NCBI GenBank assembly: GCA_947450325.1
Contig: CANFUT010000019.1
Location: 20,331-84,330, forward strand
DNA: 64,000 nucleotides
DNA from: Flavobacteriia bacterium
GTDB taxonomy: Bacteria; Bacteroidota; Bacteroidia; Flavobacteriales_D; Crocinitomicaceae
Reading direction: 5' to 3'
Of this stretch, positions 7,748 to 16,593 are shown piece by piece (the stretch's first letter is position 1; each line of letters starts with the position of its first letter). The notes beneath the pieces were generated by a model. It ran no database searches, was not told the DNA's origin, and worked only from the letters and a program-made list of their open reading frames with translations. The translations under genes and the position numbers were made by a program.

Positions 7748-7755
7748 TACCTTTG
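7748..7755 (+). promoter_or_regulatory. Predicted -7 promoter box for the J-domain gene
   Basis: TACCTTTG matches the Bacteroidota -7 consensus TAnnTTTG. It lies 74 nt before the ATG at 7829. No good -33 TTTG is visible at the usual distance. Confidence 0.4.
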
Positions 7756-7828
7756 CACCCAAATTCGAATTTTGAATCAGCATTAAAAGTGTAAGACTTA
7801 ACTGATTCAATTGATAGCATTGTATTTT

Positions 7829-8278
7829 ATGAAAAAAATTGACGATTACAGAAAGTTACTTGGTGTTAACAAAACCGCAACTTTGAAAGAGCTTAAATCC
7901 GTTTACCGTGGATTGATGAAGGATTTTCACCCTGATAAAATTCAAGACAACGAGGAAGCAAAAATTGAAGCTGAGGAAAAAAGTAAAAACATTATTGAGG
8001 CTTATCATTTCATCGTTAGTGTTTGTCCAGAAACTTGGGCTGGTTACAAAGAAGCATACGAAACAACGATTTCTTCTTCTTTGATTGCCGACATTGAATA
8101 CAAAGGAGTTACTTTGCGCATTGATTATGCGGATGGAAACAGCTATGAATATTTCGATGTTCCGAAAAATATTTTTACCAAATTCATCAATGCAGATTCT
8201 CAAAATCGATTTGCGAGAAGACAGATTTGCAACAATTACGTGCACCGAAAAGTGACGACTAATTTGGTTCCAGCTTAG
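7829..8278 (+). CDS. J-domain protein with C-terminal KTSC domain
   Basis: Residues 1-65 form a DnaJ J-domain with the diagnostic 'FHPDKI' (HPD loop, about 31-36) between helices II and III, so it should stimulate a DnaK-type Hsp70. Residues about 90-147 match the KTSC domain ('L.I.YADGNSYEYFDVP..IF..F..ADSQNRF'), a small module found alone or appended to other proteins and of uncertain function. There is no Gly/Phe linker, zinc finger or DnaJ C-terminal domain. The ATG at 7829 begins the family-like 'MKKIDDYRKLLG'; the frame is open 18 nt upstream with a TTG. It is monocistronic, divergent from surE. Confidence 0.85.
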   Translation: MKKIDDYRKLLGVNKTATLKELKSVYRGLMKDFHPDKIQDNEEAKIEAEEKSKNIIEAYHFIVSVCPETWAGYKEAYETTISSSLIADIEYKGVTLRIDYADGNSYEYFDVPKNIFTKFINADSQNRFARRQICNNYVHRKVTTNLVPA

Positions 8279-8365
8279 GATTTATTTTCATATTATTTTG
8301 ATTTTTTAAGAATGTTAATTCTTGTTGATTTTCGTTCAACTGACTTTTGACGTCTTAAATCTTTT

Positions 8366-8373
8366 TATCTTAG
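8366..8373 (+). promoter_or_regulatory. Predicted promoter upstream of rnpA
   Basis: TTTG (8346-8349), a 16-nt spacer and TATCTTAG (8366-8373) resemble the Bacteroidota TTTG/TAnnTTTG promoter. If real, transcription would start within a few nucleotides of the rnpA ATG at 8381, giving an almost leaderless mRNA. Confidence 0.35.
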
Positions 8374-8380
8374 CGCTTTC

Positions 8381-8758
8381 ATGGACGAAACTTTCGGAAA
8401 GGCATATAAACTTTGTAGTCAAAAAGCAATTGCTGCTATTTTTGAGCAAAAGAAAAGTGTGAAACAATTTCCATTTGTGATGCATTATGCGCCGATGGAA
8501 CTTCCGACAGACAAATCTTTTCAAGTGGTAATCTCCGCGCCCAAAAGGATTTTTCGAAAAGCGCACGACAGAAATCGCATAAAAAGATTGATGAAAGAGG
8601 TTTTTCGAAAGAATAAATTAATTTTGGAAGAGAAGTTAACAACAAATCAACAGCAAATGGCGTTGTTTTTGGTGTACACCAACAAAGAAGAAATGGATTA
8701 CAGTTTACTTTTACGTAAAATGGAAAGTTTACTTCTCAAATTTACTAATGAATTATAA
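8381..8758 (+). CDS. rnpA: Ribonuclease P protein component
   Basis: The basic protein subunit that helps the catalytic RNase P RNA remove 5' leaders from pre-tRNA. The family signature, the RNR motif, appears as 'AHDRNRIKRL' at residues 61-70, preceded by 'VVISAPKRIFRK'. The 125-residue length is normal. The usual neighbour rpmH is absent; instead an S41 peptidase gene follows after 11 nt, an arrangement I recall from other Bacteroidota. Confidence 0.95.
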   Translation: MDETFGKAYKLCSQKAIAAIFEQKKSVKQFPFVMHYAPMELPTDKSFQVVISAPKRIFRKAHDRNRIKRLMKEVFRKNKLILEEKLTTNQQQMALFLVYTNKEEMDYSLLLRKMESLLLKFTNEL

Positions 8759-8769
8759 TTGCTAAAAAT

Positions 8770-10413
8770 ATGATCAACAAGTTTTCTCGCCTCATTCTGG
8801 TTTTTACAATATCCATTTTTTCGTTTCAATCACAAGCGCAAACCAACGGTTTTGAAGTAATCAAAAGCATGGAGTTGATGGATTTAATCTATCAGCATTT
8901 AGACATGTACTATGTGGACGAGCCAAAACCTGGAACGCTTTCCAAATTTGCGATTGATGCGATGTTGAAAGAATTGGATCCTTACACAGTTTATTACCAT
9001 GAATCCAACATGGAAGATTATTTGTTGATGACCACCGGACAATACGGAGGAATCGGCGCGGTGATTCGTAAAATTGGCGATTACACTTACATCGCTGAAC
9101 CTTACGAAGGAAATCCAGCACAAAAATCTGGTTTAAAAGCCGGAGATAAAATTCTTTCTATCGACGGTCGCGACATGAAAGCCAAAAAAAGCGATGATGT
9201 TTCTTCTTCATTAAAAGGACCAAAAGGTTCTACGATTCAAGTAAAAGTGTTGAGAAACAACAAAGACGAAATCACCATTCCAATCACGAGAGACGAAATC
9301 AAAATTCCACACATTCCTTACACCGGAATGGTTTCAGAAACAGTTGGATACATCAACCTAAATACTTTCATGCAACCAACAACTGCCACAGACGTGAAGG
9401 CCGCGGTGCTTGATTTGAAATCCAAAGGAATGAAAGAATTGGTGCTCGATTTAAGAGGAAACGGCGGTGGATTGTTGATAGAAGCGGTAAAAATTGTCAA
9501 TTTATTTGTCAAAAAAGGTCAAGTTGTTGTTACAACCAAAGGAAGAGTTGAAGAAGAAAATCGCGTTTACAAAACCTTAGACGAGCCTGTAGATTTGAAT
9601 ATTCCATTAGTTGTTTTGGTGGACGAAGGATCTGCTTCTGCTAGTGAAATTGTTGCTGGAAGTTTACAAGATTTAGACCGTGCCGTGATTATCGGAAACA
9701 CTTCTTACGGAAAAGGTTTGGTGCAAAGAACATACGATTTAAAATACGGTTCAAAAATCAAATTGACCATTGCGAAATATTACACGCCTTCAGGAAGATG
9801 TGTACAACGTTTGGAATATTACGACAAAGAAAGTGGTCAAAAACCAAAAGCAATTCCTGATTCATTGATCAAAGTTTTTAAAACTGTGAATGGTCGTGAA
9901 GTAATTGATGCGCGTGGAATTGAGCCAGAAATTACCATCAAAGAAAAAGAATACAGCCGTTTGACTGCGATGTTAGTAGGAAACAATTTGGTTTTCAATT
10001 ATGCGACAGATTATTTTTACAATCATCCAAGCATTGCTGAAGCAGGGAAATTCACTTTGAGTGATGCTGATTACGAAGCTTTCAAACAATTGGCAATCAA
10101 AGACACATTTGATTATTCAACAGCATCCGAAGAAATGCTGAAGAAAATGAAAGAAACGGCCGAGGAAGAAGGCTATTTTGATGATGCGAAAGCGCAGTAT
10201 GAAGAATTGATGAAAAAAGTCGTTCCGTCTAAAGAACGTGATTTAGAAAAATTCAAAGAAGAAATTAAGACTATCATTGAAAATGAAATCATTTCAAGAT
10301 ATTACTACCAAAAAGGAAGAACAATCGACGCGTTTAGAAATGACGACTATTTGAAAAAAGCCATTGAAATATTAAAAAACACAAAAGAATATAACACTAT
10401 TTTGAAAAAATAA
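8770..10413 (+). CDS. S41 family carboxy-terminal processing peptidase
   Basis: A C-terminal processing protease (Tsp/CtpA type) exported to the periplasm. Residues 1-23 form a signal peptide ending in SQAQ. A PDZ domain lies at about 85-170 ('YGGIGAVIRK', 'GNPAQKSGLKAGDKIL'). The catalytic core contains 'LVLDLRGNGGGLL' near 217-229, the Ser in 'GSASASEIVAGS' near 285-296 and the Lys in 'SYGKGLVQ' near 312-319. The 547-residue length includes a helical C-terminal extension typical of Bacteroidota members. Likely substrates are misfolded or processed envelope proteins; none can be named. Confidence 0.93.
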   Translation: MINKFSRLILVFTISIFSFQSQAQTNGFEVIKSMELMDLIYQHLDMYYVDEPKPGTLSKFAIDAMLKELDPYTVYYHESNMEDYLLMTTGQYGGIGAVIRKIGDYTYIAEPYEGNPAQKSGLKAGDKILSIDGRDMKAKKSDDVSSSLKGPKGSTIQVKVLRNNKDEITIPITRDEIKIPHIPYTGMVSETVGYINLNTFMQPTTATDVKAAVLDLKSKGMKELVLDLRGNGGGLLIEAVKIVNLFVKKGQVVVTTKGRVEEENRVYKTLDEPVDLNIPLVVLVDEGSASASEIVAGSLQDLDRAVIIGNTSYGKGLVQRTYDLKYGSKIKLTIAKYYTPSGRCVQRLEYYDKESGQKPKAIPDSLIKVFKTVNGREVIDARGIEPEITIKEKEYSRLTAMLVGNNLVFNYATDYFYNHPSIAEAGKFTLSDADYEAFKQLAIKDTFDYSTASEEMLKKMKETAEEEGYFDDAKAQYEELMKKVVPSKERDLEKFKEEIKTIIENEIISRYYYQKGRTIDAFRNDDYLKKAIEILKNTKEYNTILKK

Positions 10414-10486
10414 ACGTTCTGTTTTTTAGCACATTTTTGAAAAACAATTTGTGCATTGTTGCTTTGTTCTATCTCACTGATTCAAT

Positions 10487-12061
10487 ATGCTAAGTAAACA
10501 TTTGGGTGTAAATACTTACCACAACTTACTTTTTGTTGGCTATTTAGGCTTAGCCGTTGGACTTCCATTGAGCAAAGTGGTTTTATCCATCTCATCGATG
10601 TGGATTTTATTGATTCTACTTCTGGAAGGAAATTTCAAAATGTACTTTCGAAATCTGCGTCAAAATAAAGTGATGCTGTTTTTATTTGCGCTTTTATTGA
10701 TTCAATTAATCAGCTTTTTATGGTCTTGGGACATCAAATTCGCGCTAGAAGACCTAAATTCTAAATTGCCACTTTATTCAATTCCAGTGGTTTTTGTTGC
10801 GCAACCATTAAAAAATGATCTACATAAAAAGGCTTTGCTCGGCGCATTTGTTTTGATCATGCTCATTACTTCGGTGTACAATTTTGGAAGCTATCAACAT
10901 TGGTTTGGAAATCACGTTTACGACGATATTCGCGGAATGTCTCTGCTAATTTCGCACATTCGATATGCATTGATGATTACCATGGCGGCAAGTATTTGTT
11001 TGGTTTGGATTTTCTACTCCAAAATCAACTTCAAATGGCTAGCGGTTTTACTGTTTTTTTGGTTTGGTTTTTATACCTATTATGCCCAAATATTAAGCGG
11101 TGTAATGACGTTTGTCGGAATTCTGATTGCTGTGTTAATTATCGAGGTTTTCAGGCGAAAAAACAAAGTTTTCACCTTGATAACCATTTCATTGGGCAGC
11201 TTGATAACCATTTCATTCTGCGTCGGTTTATACTTGTTTTTCCAACCACAAAAATTGAAAATTTCCTTGGACAAACTTCCTTGGGTAACAGAAGACGGAA
11301 ACAGGTATTTTTATCACTGGGACAATCTTTCATTAGAAAATGGATACCCGATGTACTTTTTCCTGTGTCAAGAAGAGTTGCGCGAAAATTGGAACCAAAG
11401 ATCTAATTTTCCTTATGATTCACTTGACCTAAAAGGACAACAAATGGAAGCGACAATTATTCGTTATTTGACTTCAAAAGGGGCTTACAAAGACGGCGCA
11501 GCGATTCGTAAATTGACATCAGAAGACATTCGCAATATTGAAAATGGAATTCCAACTGTTCTTGCAACCAATGGCGGAATCATGGATCGACTTTCTGGTC
11601 TTAAAAATGAATTGTTGTATGCCAATGATCCCAACGGACAGAGCATTTCTCAAAGATTCATCTATTGGAAAACTGGATGGAAAATCATCCGAAAAAATTG
11701 GTTGATTGGCGTTGGTGCTGGCGATATCCATTTGGCATTTCAGATGCAATACAACCGAGACAAATCAACATTGACCAAAGAAAACAGAAATAGAACGCAC
11801 AATCAATATTTGAGTTATTTGATTACGTTTGGTGTTTTTGGATTATTCATTTTCATGGGCATTTTGTATCAATTTTGGAAATTTGCCAAAACGCAAAAAG
11901 ATGTCTTGGCACTTCTATTCCTCACCATCGCTTGTCTTTCTTTTTTGGTGGAAGACACGCTAGAAACCCAGATGGGTGTTACCTTTTTTGCTTTCTTTTT
12001 TGGGTTGTTTTTGTCAGGCAACAGACAGAATGAGAAACTAAATGAAAATGATGAAAAATAA
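10487..12061 (+). CDS. O-antigen ligase family membrane protein
   Basis: A polytopic inner-membrane protein with about ten to twelve hydrophobic segments and a large periplasmic loop (about 250-410). After it comes 'NRTHNQYLSYLITFGVFGL' (about 427-445), the characteristic His-containing signature of the Wzy_C / WaaL O-antigen ligase-polymerase family. It would join or polymerise a surface glycan on a lipid carrier. It stands alone, with no other glycan genes beside it. Ligase and polymerase cannot be separated by sequence. Confidence 0.8.
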   Translation: MLSKHLGVNTYHNLLFVGYLGLAVGLPLSKVVLSISSMWILLILLLEGNFKMYFRNLRQNKVMLFLFALLLIQLISFLWSWDIKFALEDLNSKLPLYSIPVVFVAQPLKNDLHKKALLGAFVLIMLITSVYNFGSYQHWFGNHVYDDIRGMSLLISHIRYALMITMAASICLVWIFYSKINFKWLAVLLFFWFGFYTYYAQILSGVMTFVGILIAVLIIEVFRRKNKVFTLITISLGSLITISFCVGLYLFFQPQKLKISLDKLPWVTEDGNRYFYHWDNLSLENGYPMYFFLCQEELRENWNQRSNFPYDSLDLKGQQMEATIIRYLTSKGAYKDGAAIRKLTSEDIRNIENGIPTVLATNGGIMDRLSGLKNELLYANDPNGQSISQRFIYWKTGWKIIRKNWLIGVGAGDIHLAFQMQYNRDKSTLTKENRNRTHNQYLSYLITFGVFGLFIFMGILYQFWKFAKTQKDVLALLFLTIACLSFLVEDTLETQMGVTFFAFFFGLFLSGNRQNEKLNENDEK

Positions 12062-12114
12062 CATTAAATTGTTGGTTCTCTCACTTTCTCATTCTCATTT
12101 TCGCTCTTAAGATG

Positions 12115-12353
12115 CTGCGTTCCGGCTCGAACCTGGGTTCTCATCCCGTACTTTTTAGGCACAAAAAAGCCTTAAAAACTTAAGACTCTTTCTTCAATCT
12201 GCGGAGAGAGCGGGATTATCTTCGCTAAAGCTTCGATAGGCTCCACTGCGTTCCGGCTCGAACCGGGTTGTCATCCCGCATTTTTTGGGCACAAAAAAAG
12301 CCTTAAAAAATTAAGACTCTTTTTCTAATCTGCGGAGAGAGCGGGATTCGAAC
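12115..12353. repeat. Tandem duplication with 131-bp period containing the tRNA-Ser tail
   Basis: Copy 1 (12115-12217) and copy 2 (12246-12348) share CTGCGTTCCGGCTCGAACC, a terminator hairpin and CTGCGGAGAGAGCGGGATT. The last block is the 3' end of tRNA-Ser. The offset is 131 nt at both ends, with about ten differences between them. Only copy 2 continues into the complete tRNA. The GGCTCGAACC block itself looks like a tRNA T-arm. The remainder of the 12062-12482 gap holds nothing else I can identify. Confidence 0.8.
12292..12317 (-). terminator. Intrinsic terminator after tRNA-Ser
   Basis: Read on the minus strand, GTCTTAA-TTTT-TTAAGGC forms a 7-bp stem (one G-U pair) with a 4-nt loop, followed by TTTTTTT. 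It begins 17 nt after the tRNA 3' end. A second copy of the hairpin lies at about 12161-12187 in the upstream duplicate. Confidence 0.75.
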
Positions 12354-12420
12354 CCGCGATACACTTTTGGCGTATACACACTTTCCAGGCGTGCTCCTTC
12401 AACCACTCGGACACCTCTCC
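12333..12420 (-). tRNA. tRNA-Ser (GGA)
   Basis: The minus strand reads GGAGAGG at the 5' end, a D-arm with TGTCCGAGTGG, the anticodon loop CTGGAAA (anticodon GGA), a long class II variable arm GTGTATACGCCAAAAGTGTATC and the T-arm CGCGGGTTCGAATCCCGCT. The 7-bp acceptor stem closes, with discriminator G. The CCA end is not encoded. The long variable arm fixes it as serine. Confidence 0.95.
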
Positions 12421-12446
12421 TATTATTGGTTTCCCTTTCGGGGTCA

Positions 12447-12454
12447 CAAAAATA
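12447..12454 (-). promoter_or_regulatory. Predicted -7 box for tRNA-Ser
   Basis: TATTTTTG on the minus strand matches TAnnTTTG and ends 26 nt before the tRNA 5' end. The -33 element is not clear. Confidence 0.4.
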
Positions 12455-12482
12455 CTAATTTTATCTGAATCTAGCGATTTCC

Positions 12483-13505
12483 TTAACAAGTCATTTCACC
12501 ATTCAGATCTTGAGACAAAATTTGACGAATTTCACTTGCGTCTTGTCCTTTCCCCAATGCGTACATCATCTTAGTAACTGCGGCTTCCGTAGTTAAATCA
12601 AATCCACCAATTACTCCAGCTTTTTGGAAAAAAGAACTGGTTTCATACCGCCCTTGCTCCACACTTCCTGTGCTGCATTGCGTGATGTTGAGGACAATTC
12701 CACCTTGCTCCAAATACGTTTTAATCAACTCAGTAAATCGAGTATCCGAAGGAGAATTTCCTGCGCCAAATGTTTCGATTATGATTCCTTTCACCAACTG
12801 AAAATCAAACAAACTTTTGTACACTTCAGCGCTAAATCCTGGAAAAATCTTCAAAAGCGCAACGCGATTATCGAAAGCAGTAAATAAACTTAACGGTTGA
12901 TGTGTAATCAAAGGTTCATGATGGTAACGAATAGAAACACCAGCAACCGCCAATTCAGGAAAATTCGGTGAACTAAACGCTTCAAATTCGGTGGCTGAAA
13001 TTTTCGAAGTGCGATTTCCTCTATACAATGAATATTCAAAATAAATAGCCACTTCTTGAATTTTCGGCGCACCGTTTTCGTCTTTCGCTGCTGCAATTTC
13101 AATCGATGTAATCAAATTTTCTTTTCCGTCAGTTCTGATTGTTCCAATTGGCAATTGTGAACCTGTCAAAATCACAGGCTTCGACAATCCTTGCAACATA
13201 AAACTCAAGGCTGAAGCTGTGTAAGCCATGGTGTCAGAACCATGTAAAATCACAAATCCGTCAAATTGGTCGTAATTGTCAAACACAATCTCTGCTATTT
13301 CCGCCCATTTTTCGGGATTCATCTCTGAAGAATCAACTGGCTGATCAAATGAAATGGCTTTTAAATCCACATTCAATCTGTCCAATTCTGGAATTTGATT
13401 CGACAAATGATTGAAATCAAATGCCTTTAAAACACCCGTTTTTGGGTCGTTTATCATCCCGATGGTTCCACCGGTGTAAATCATTAAAACGTTCGGCTTT
13501 TCCAT
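12483..13505 (-). CDS. ansA: Type I (cytoplasmic) L-asparaginase
   Basis: Hydrolyses asparagine to aspartate and ammonia. It carries the two asparaginase threonine motifs: 'IYTGGTIGM' near 8-16 and 'LHGSDTMAYTASAL' near 86-99. There is no signal peptide, which fits the cytoplasmic AnsA type; the length of 340 is normal. The ATG at 13505 is used; a TTG one codon earlier is open. It begins 4 nt after the tatD stop codon and is co-transcribed with it. Confidence 0.93.
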   Translation of the reverse strand: MEKPNVLMIYTGGTIGMINDPKTGVLKAFDFNHLSNQIPELDRLNVDLKAISFDQPVDSSEMNPEKWAEIAEIVFDNYDQFDGFVILHGSDTMAYTASALSFMLQGLSKPVILTGSQLPIGTIRTDGKENLITSIEIAAAKDENGAPKIQEVAIYFEYSLYRGNRTSKISATEFEAFSSPNFPELAVAGVSIRYHHEPLITHQPLSLFTAFDNRVALLKIFPGFSAEVYKSLFDFQLVKGIIIETFGAGNSPSDTRFTELIKTYLEQGGIVLNITQCSTGSVEQGRYETSSFFQKAGVIGGFDLTTEAAVTKMMYALGKGQDASEIRQILSQDLNGEMTC

Positions 13506-13509
13506 CAAC

Positions 13510-14280
13510 TTAAGATTTGAAAAACAAATTTTCTGCGTTCGCGGTTGTCAATTCTCCTATTTTAGAAACTGAAATTTCGAAAATATTGGAAATTTTATCA
13601 GCTATAAATGGAATATATGCACTTTCGTTTCGCTTGCCTCGATGAGGCGTTGGTGCCAAATAAGGCGAATCCGTTTCCAAAATCAATTGATCCAATGGAA
13701 TGTGTTTCACCACTTCGTCTAAACCTGATTTTTTAAACGTTACCACTCCGCCAATTCCAAATAAAAATCCGCCATAAGATTGAATTTTTTGAACATCTTC
13801 CACGGTACCAGAAAAGCAATGAAAAACTCCTCGCAATCGTTCGTCGTTGTGTTTGTCCAAAACATCAAAAATTTGGGGAAAAGAACTTCTTGCGTGTATT
13901 ACAATCGGCAAATCAAGTTCCTTTGCCCAATTAATTTGTTTAATAAAAGCTTCAATTTGTTGTTCTTTGTAGCCCTCTTCCCAGTATAAATCAATTCCTA
14001 TTTCACCAACAGCCACAAATTTGCGTGCAAACAAATGTTTTTGAACAATCGCCAATTGCTCTTCCCAATCTTCTTCCACAGAAGTTGGGTGCAAACCCAT
14101 CATTGGAAAACAATTCGCTGGATATTTTTGCTCCAAAGCAAACATTCCTTCAATTGAATCTTTGTCAAGATTTGGAAGCAACATTTTGGTCACACCAGCT
14201 TCAATCGCTTTTTGAATCACCAAATCTCTGTCTTCCGAAAAAGTATCAGCATACAAATGCGTATGTGTGTCTATAAACAT
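13510..14280 (-). CDS. TatD family metal-dependent hydrolase
   Basis: A TIM-barrel metallohydrolase of the TatD/YcfH family, with DNase activity shown for some members. It has 'DTHTHLYAD' at residues 4-12 (metal-binding HxH), 'VAVGEIGIDLYWE' near 90 with the bridging Glu, 'VIHARSS' near 126, 'FHCFSGT' near 152 and 'LETDSPYLAP' near 200 with the catalytic Asp. The ATG at 14280 is selected because it starts just before the conserved HxH strand and 2 nt after the stop of the upstream lipoprotein gene. The physiological substrate is unknown. Confidence 0.93.
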   Translation of the reverse strand: MFIDTHTHLYADTFSEDRDLVIQKAIEAGVTKMLLPNLDKDSIEGMFALEQKYPANCFPMMGLHPTSVEEDWEEQLAIVQKHLFARKFVAVGEIGIDLYWEEGYKEQQIEAFIKQINWAKELDLPIVIHARSSFPQIFDVLDKHNDERLRGVFHCFSGTVEDVQKIQSYGGFLFGIGGVVTFKKSGLDEVVKHIPLDQLILETDSPYLAPTPHRGKRNESAYIPFIADKISNIFEISVSKIGELTTANAENLFFKS

Positions 14281-14282
14281 CG

Positions 14283-14540
14283 TTACTCTAATTTTTGGCA
14301 TTCTGCTTTGCGCTTCAACATTTCATCGCCACTCATGGTTTGAAAATCTTTGCATTTCTTGTCTTTTTCAGCGCGAAGTCGAAACAAATCTTTCTTTTGT
14401 TGTTCGGTTACTTCACTTGTTAACAGTTTAGCTGACAGTTGATTCAATTCTTCACCAACTTCCAAACATTCACACATTTTCGTGTCTTTTGTTCCACAGG
14501 AAAACAACAAAAATGCAGAAAGGAATATATAATAACGCAT
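14283..14540 (-). CDS. Small Cys-containing lipoprotein
   Basis: An 85-residue protein whose N-terminus is a lipoprotein signal with lipobox LFSC (Cys at about 15), followed by a charged helical segment with four more Cys residues. I do not recognise the family. It is the first gene of the lipoprotein-tatD-ansA operon, with a 2-nt gap to tatD. The position after the Cys lacks the usual Asp retention signal, so outer-membrane location is likely but inferred. Confidence 0.7.
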   Translation of the reverse strand: MRYYIFLSAFLLFSCGTKDTKMCECLEVGEELNQLSAKLLTSEVTEQQKKDLFRLRAEKDKKCKDFQTMSGDEMLKRKAECQKLE

Positions 14541-14625
14541 GTTCTCTAATTTTTACCGCCAAATTAGATAAAAATGACGAATCATTCGTTTGTTGTTTGT
14601 AATTTTCGGACTCAAAAACGCAGTT

Positions 14626-15753
14626 ATGTCAAAACTTCCGCATGTAGGTACGACGATTTTCACCACCATGTCAAAAATGGCGATGGATCACCAAGCAATC
14701 AATCTTTCGCAAGGATTTCCAAATTTCCCTGTAGATGAAAAATTGACCGATATTTTGGTAGAAACCGCCAAAGAAAATGCGCACCAATATGTTCCTATGA
14801 GCGGTTTGCCTGCCTTGTTGGAAGGAATTGCAACGCTGACTTGGGAAAACTACGAAAGAAAAGTAAATCCTGCGATTGAAATTTTGGTCACCGCTGGAGC
14901 AACACAAGGAATTTTTACAGCCATTCAAGCGTTCGTAAAAACTGGACAAGAAGTCGTGATTTTGGATCCCGCTTATGATTGCTATGCTCCGGCTGTGATT
15001 TTAGCAGGGGGAAGTCCCGTTCATATCAATATGAAGTTAGATTTTACGCCAGATTGGGAGAAAATAAATTCGAATGTGAATGATAAAACGGCGATGATTA
15101 TCGTTAATAATCCGCACAATCCTTCTGGAAAAATTTTGCAAGAATCAGACCTCATCGAACTCGAAAAATTGATGGATAAACATCCACAATTGTTGTTGCT
15201 TTCAGATGAAGTTTATGAATACATTACATTCGAACAAAAACACATTTCTGCCAATACAAGAACTAGTTTGATCGACAGAACAATTGTTGTTTCCTCTTTT
15301 GGAAAAACATTTCACATTACCGGATGGAAAATTGGATATCTGATTGCACCTGAAAATCTGATGGTAGAAATTAAAAAAGTACATCAATTTTTGGTTTTTT
15401 GCGTGAATAGCGTGGCACAAATCTCCTTGGCAAAATACTTAAAAGAGGTTGATGTTCAAAAACTCGGTGCTTTTTATCAAACAAAGCGAGATTATTTCAA
15501 ACAATTAATTTCCAGCAGTCGGTTTGAATTATTGCCTTCTGAAGGTTCTTACTTTCAAACTGCCAGCTACAAGGAAATTTCCAATCAATCAGACATGGAT
15601 TTTGTGACAGAAATGGTTCAAAAACATGGCGTAGCAGCAATTCCATTTTCTGCTTTTTACCAAGACCACAACGACCAAAAAATTATCCGTTTTTGTTTTG
15701 CAAAAGACAACGAAACGTTAGAAAACGCAGCCGAAAAATTATGCAAGATTTAA
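14626..15753 (+). CDS. Class I/II aminotransferase, glutamine/methionine type (YbdL-like)
   Basis: A PLP-dependent aminotransferase. 'NLSQGFPNFPVD' near the N-terminus, 'VNNPHNPSGK' near 160 and the PLP lysine in 'SSFGKTFHITGWK' (Lys about 227) fit the YbdL / kynurenine-glutamine transaminase K subgroup. The gene directly downstream encodes an omega-amidase-type enzyme and overlaps it by 13 nt. That pairing is the known partnership in which the transaminase uses glutamine to aminate 2-oxo acids (for example the oxo acid of methionine) and the amidase removes the 2-oxoglutaramate by-product. The ATG at 14626 is preferred over an upstream in-frame TTG. Confidence 0.88.
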   Translation: MSKLPHVGTTIFTTMSKMAMDHQAINLSQGFPNFPVDEKLTDILVETAKENAHQYVPMSGLPALLEGIATLTWENYERKVNPAIEILVTAGATQGIFTAIQAFVKTGQEVVILDPAYDCYAPAVILAGGSPVHINMKLDFTPDWEKINSNVNDKTAMIIVNNPHNPSGKILQESDLIELEKLMDKHPQLLLLSDEVYEYITFEQKHISANTRTSLIDRTIVVSSFGKTFHITGWKIGYLIAPENLMVEIKKVHQFLVFCVNSVAQISLAKYLKEVDVQKLGAFYQTKRDYFKQLISSSRFELLPSEGSYFQTASYKEISNQSDMDFVTEMVQKHGVAAIPFSAFYQDHNDQKIIRFCFAKDNETLENAAEKLCKI

Positions 15754-16523
15754 AAGTAACGCTCATCCAGTGCAAACAGTTTTGGGAGGATAAAACTGCA
15801 AATTTGGCACATTTTGATTCCTTGCTTGAATCTGTAAGTAACACAGATTTGATATTGTTGCCGGAAATGTTTCATACAGGTTTTTCGATGAATCCATACT
15901 CTTTAGCTGAATCGATGGATAATTCCATGGCAATAAACTGGTTAGTTAAAACGGCTAAAGAAAAAAACAGCGCAATTTATACTTCGTTCATCGCCAAAGA
16001 GAACGACTGTTTCTACAATAGGGGAATTTTTATTTTTCCCGATGGAAATTTTGAAATTTACGACAAGCGAAAGTTGTTTAGTCTTGCTGGGGAGCACGAA
16101 GTTTTTACCGCTGGAACAAAAGAAACCATCGTTGAATACTTGGGTTGGAAAATTCAATTGCAAATTTGTTATGACTTACGTTTTCCAGAAATAGCAAGAA
16201 ATCGATGGGTGTCCAACGAAAATCCTGCTTATGACGTTTTGCTATATGTAGCCAATTGGCCAGAAAAAAGAGCGTTGCATTGGAAAACACTTTTAGCAGC
16301 AAGAGCAATTGAAAATCAATGTTTTGTTGTTGGATTAAACCGAATTGGGCAAGATGGAAAAGCACTAAATTACATCGGAAACTCCACAGTTATAGATGCC
16401 CTTGGAAATCAGCTTGTAACTATTCAGGACGCTCAAGAGTCTATTGAAAACATCGAGTTAAATAAAGAAAAACTCAATGAGGTTAGAAATCAACTTTCTT
16501 TCATTAAAGATGTAAGTTGTTAA
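15741..16523 (+). CDS. Nitrilase-superfamily omega-amidase (YafV/Nit2-like)
   Basis: A C-N hydrolase with the full catalytic triad: Glu in 'LLPEMFHTGF' (about 41), Lys in 'YDKRKLFSLAGEH' (about 110) and Cys in 'LQICYDLRFPE' (about 142). The 'FHTGFS' and 'LAGEH' segments fit the YafV/Nit2 omega-amidase branch, which hydrolyses 2-oxoglutaramate to 2-oxoglutarate and ammonia. It overlaps the upstream aminotransferase gene by 13 nt, which implies coupled translation. The start at ATG 15741 begins just before the first family strand. Confidence 0.88.
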   Translation: MQDLKVTLIQCKQFWEDKTANLAHFDSLLESVSNTDLILLPEMFHTGFSMNPYSLAESMDNSMAINWLVKTAKEKNSAIYTSFIAKENDCFYNRGIFIFPDGNFEIYDKRKLFSLAGEHEVFTAGTKETIVEYLGWKIQLQICYDLRFPEIARNRWVSNENPAYDVLLYVANWPEKRALHWKTLLAARAIENQCFVVGLNRIGQDGKALNYIGNSTVIDALGNQLVTIQDAQESIENIELNKEKLNEVRNQLSFIKDVSC

Positions 16524-16561
16524 AAAACGTTCGAACATTTATTTATTAGTAAATAGTATGT

Positions 16562-16569
16562 TATATTTG
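16562..16569 (+). promoter_or_regulatory. Predicted -7 box for the T9SS cargo gene
   Basis: TATATTTG matches TAnnTTTG and ends 24 nt before the ATG. The codon usage of the gene suggests high expression, in keeping with its own promoter. Confidence 0.4.
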
Positions 16570-16593
16570 TTTCACTTAAATTAATTTAAAATT

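Noticed and set aside
12115..12145. Possible extra tRNA (T-arm-like GGCTCGAACC)
   Set aside because: No acceptor, D-arm or anticodon arm can be folded around it; best seen as part of the duplicated tail.
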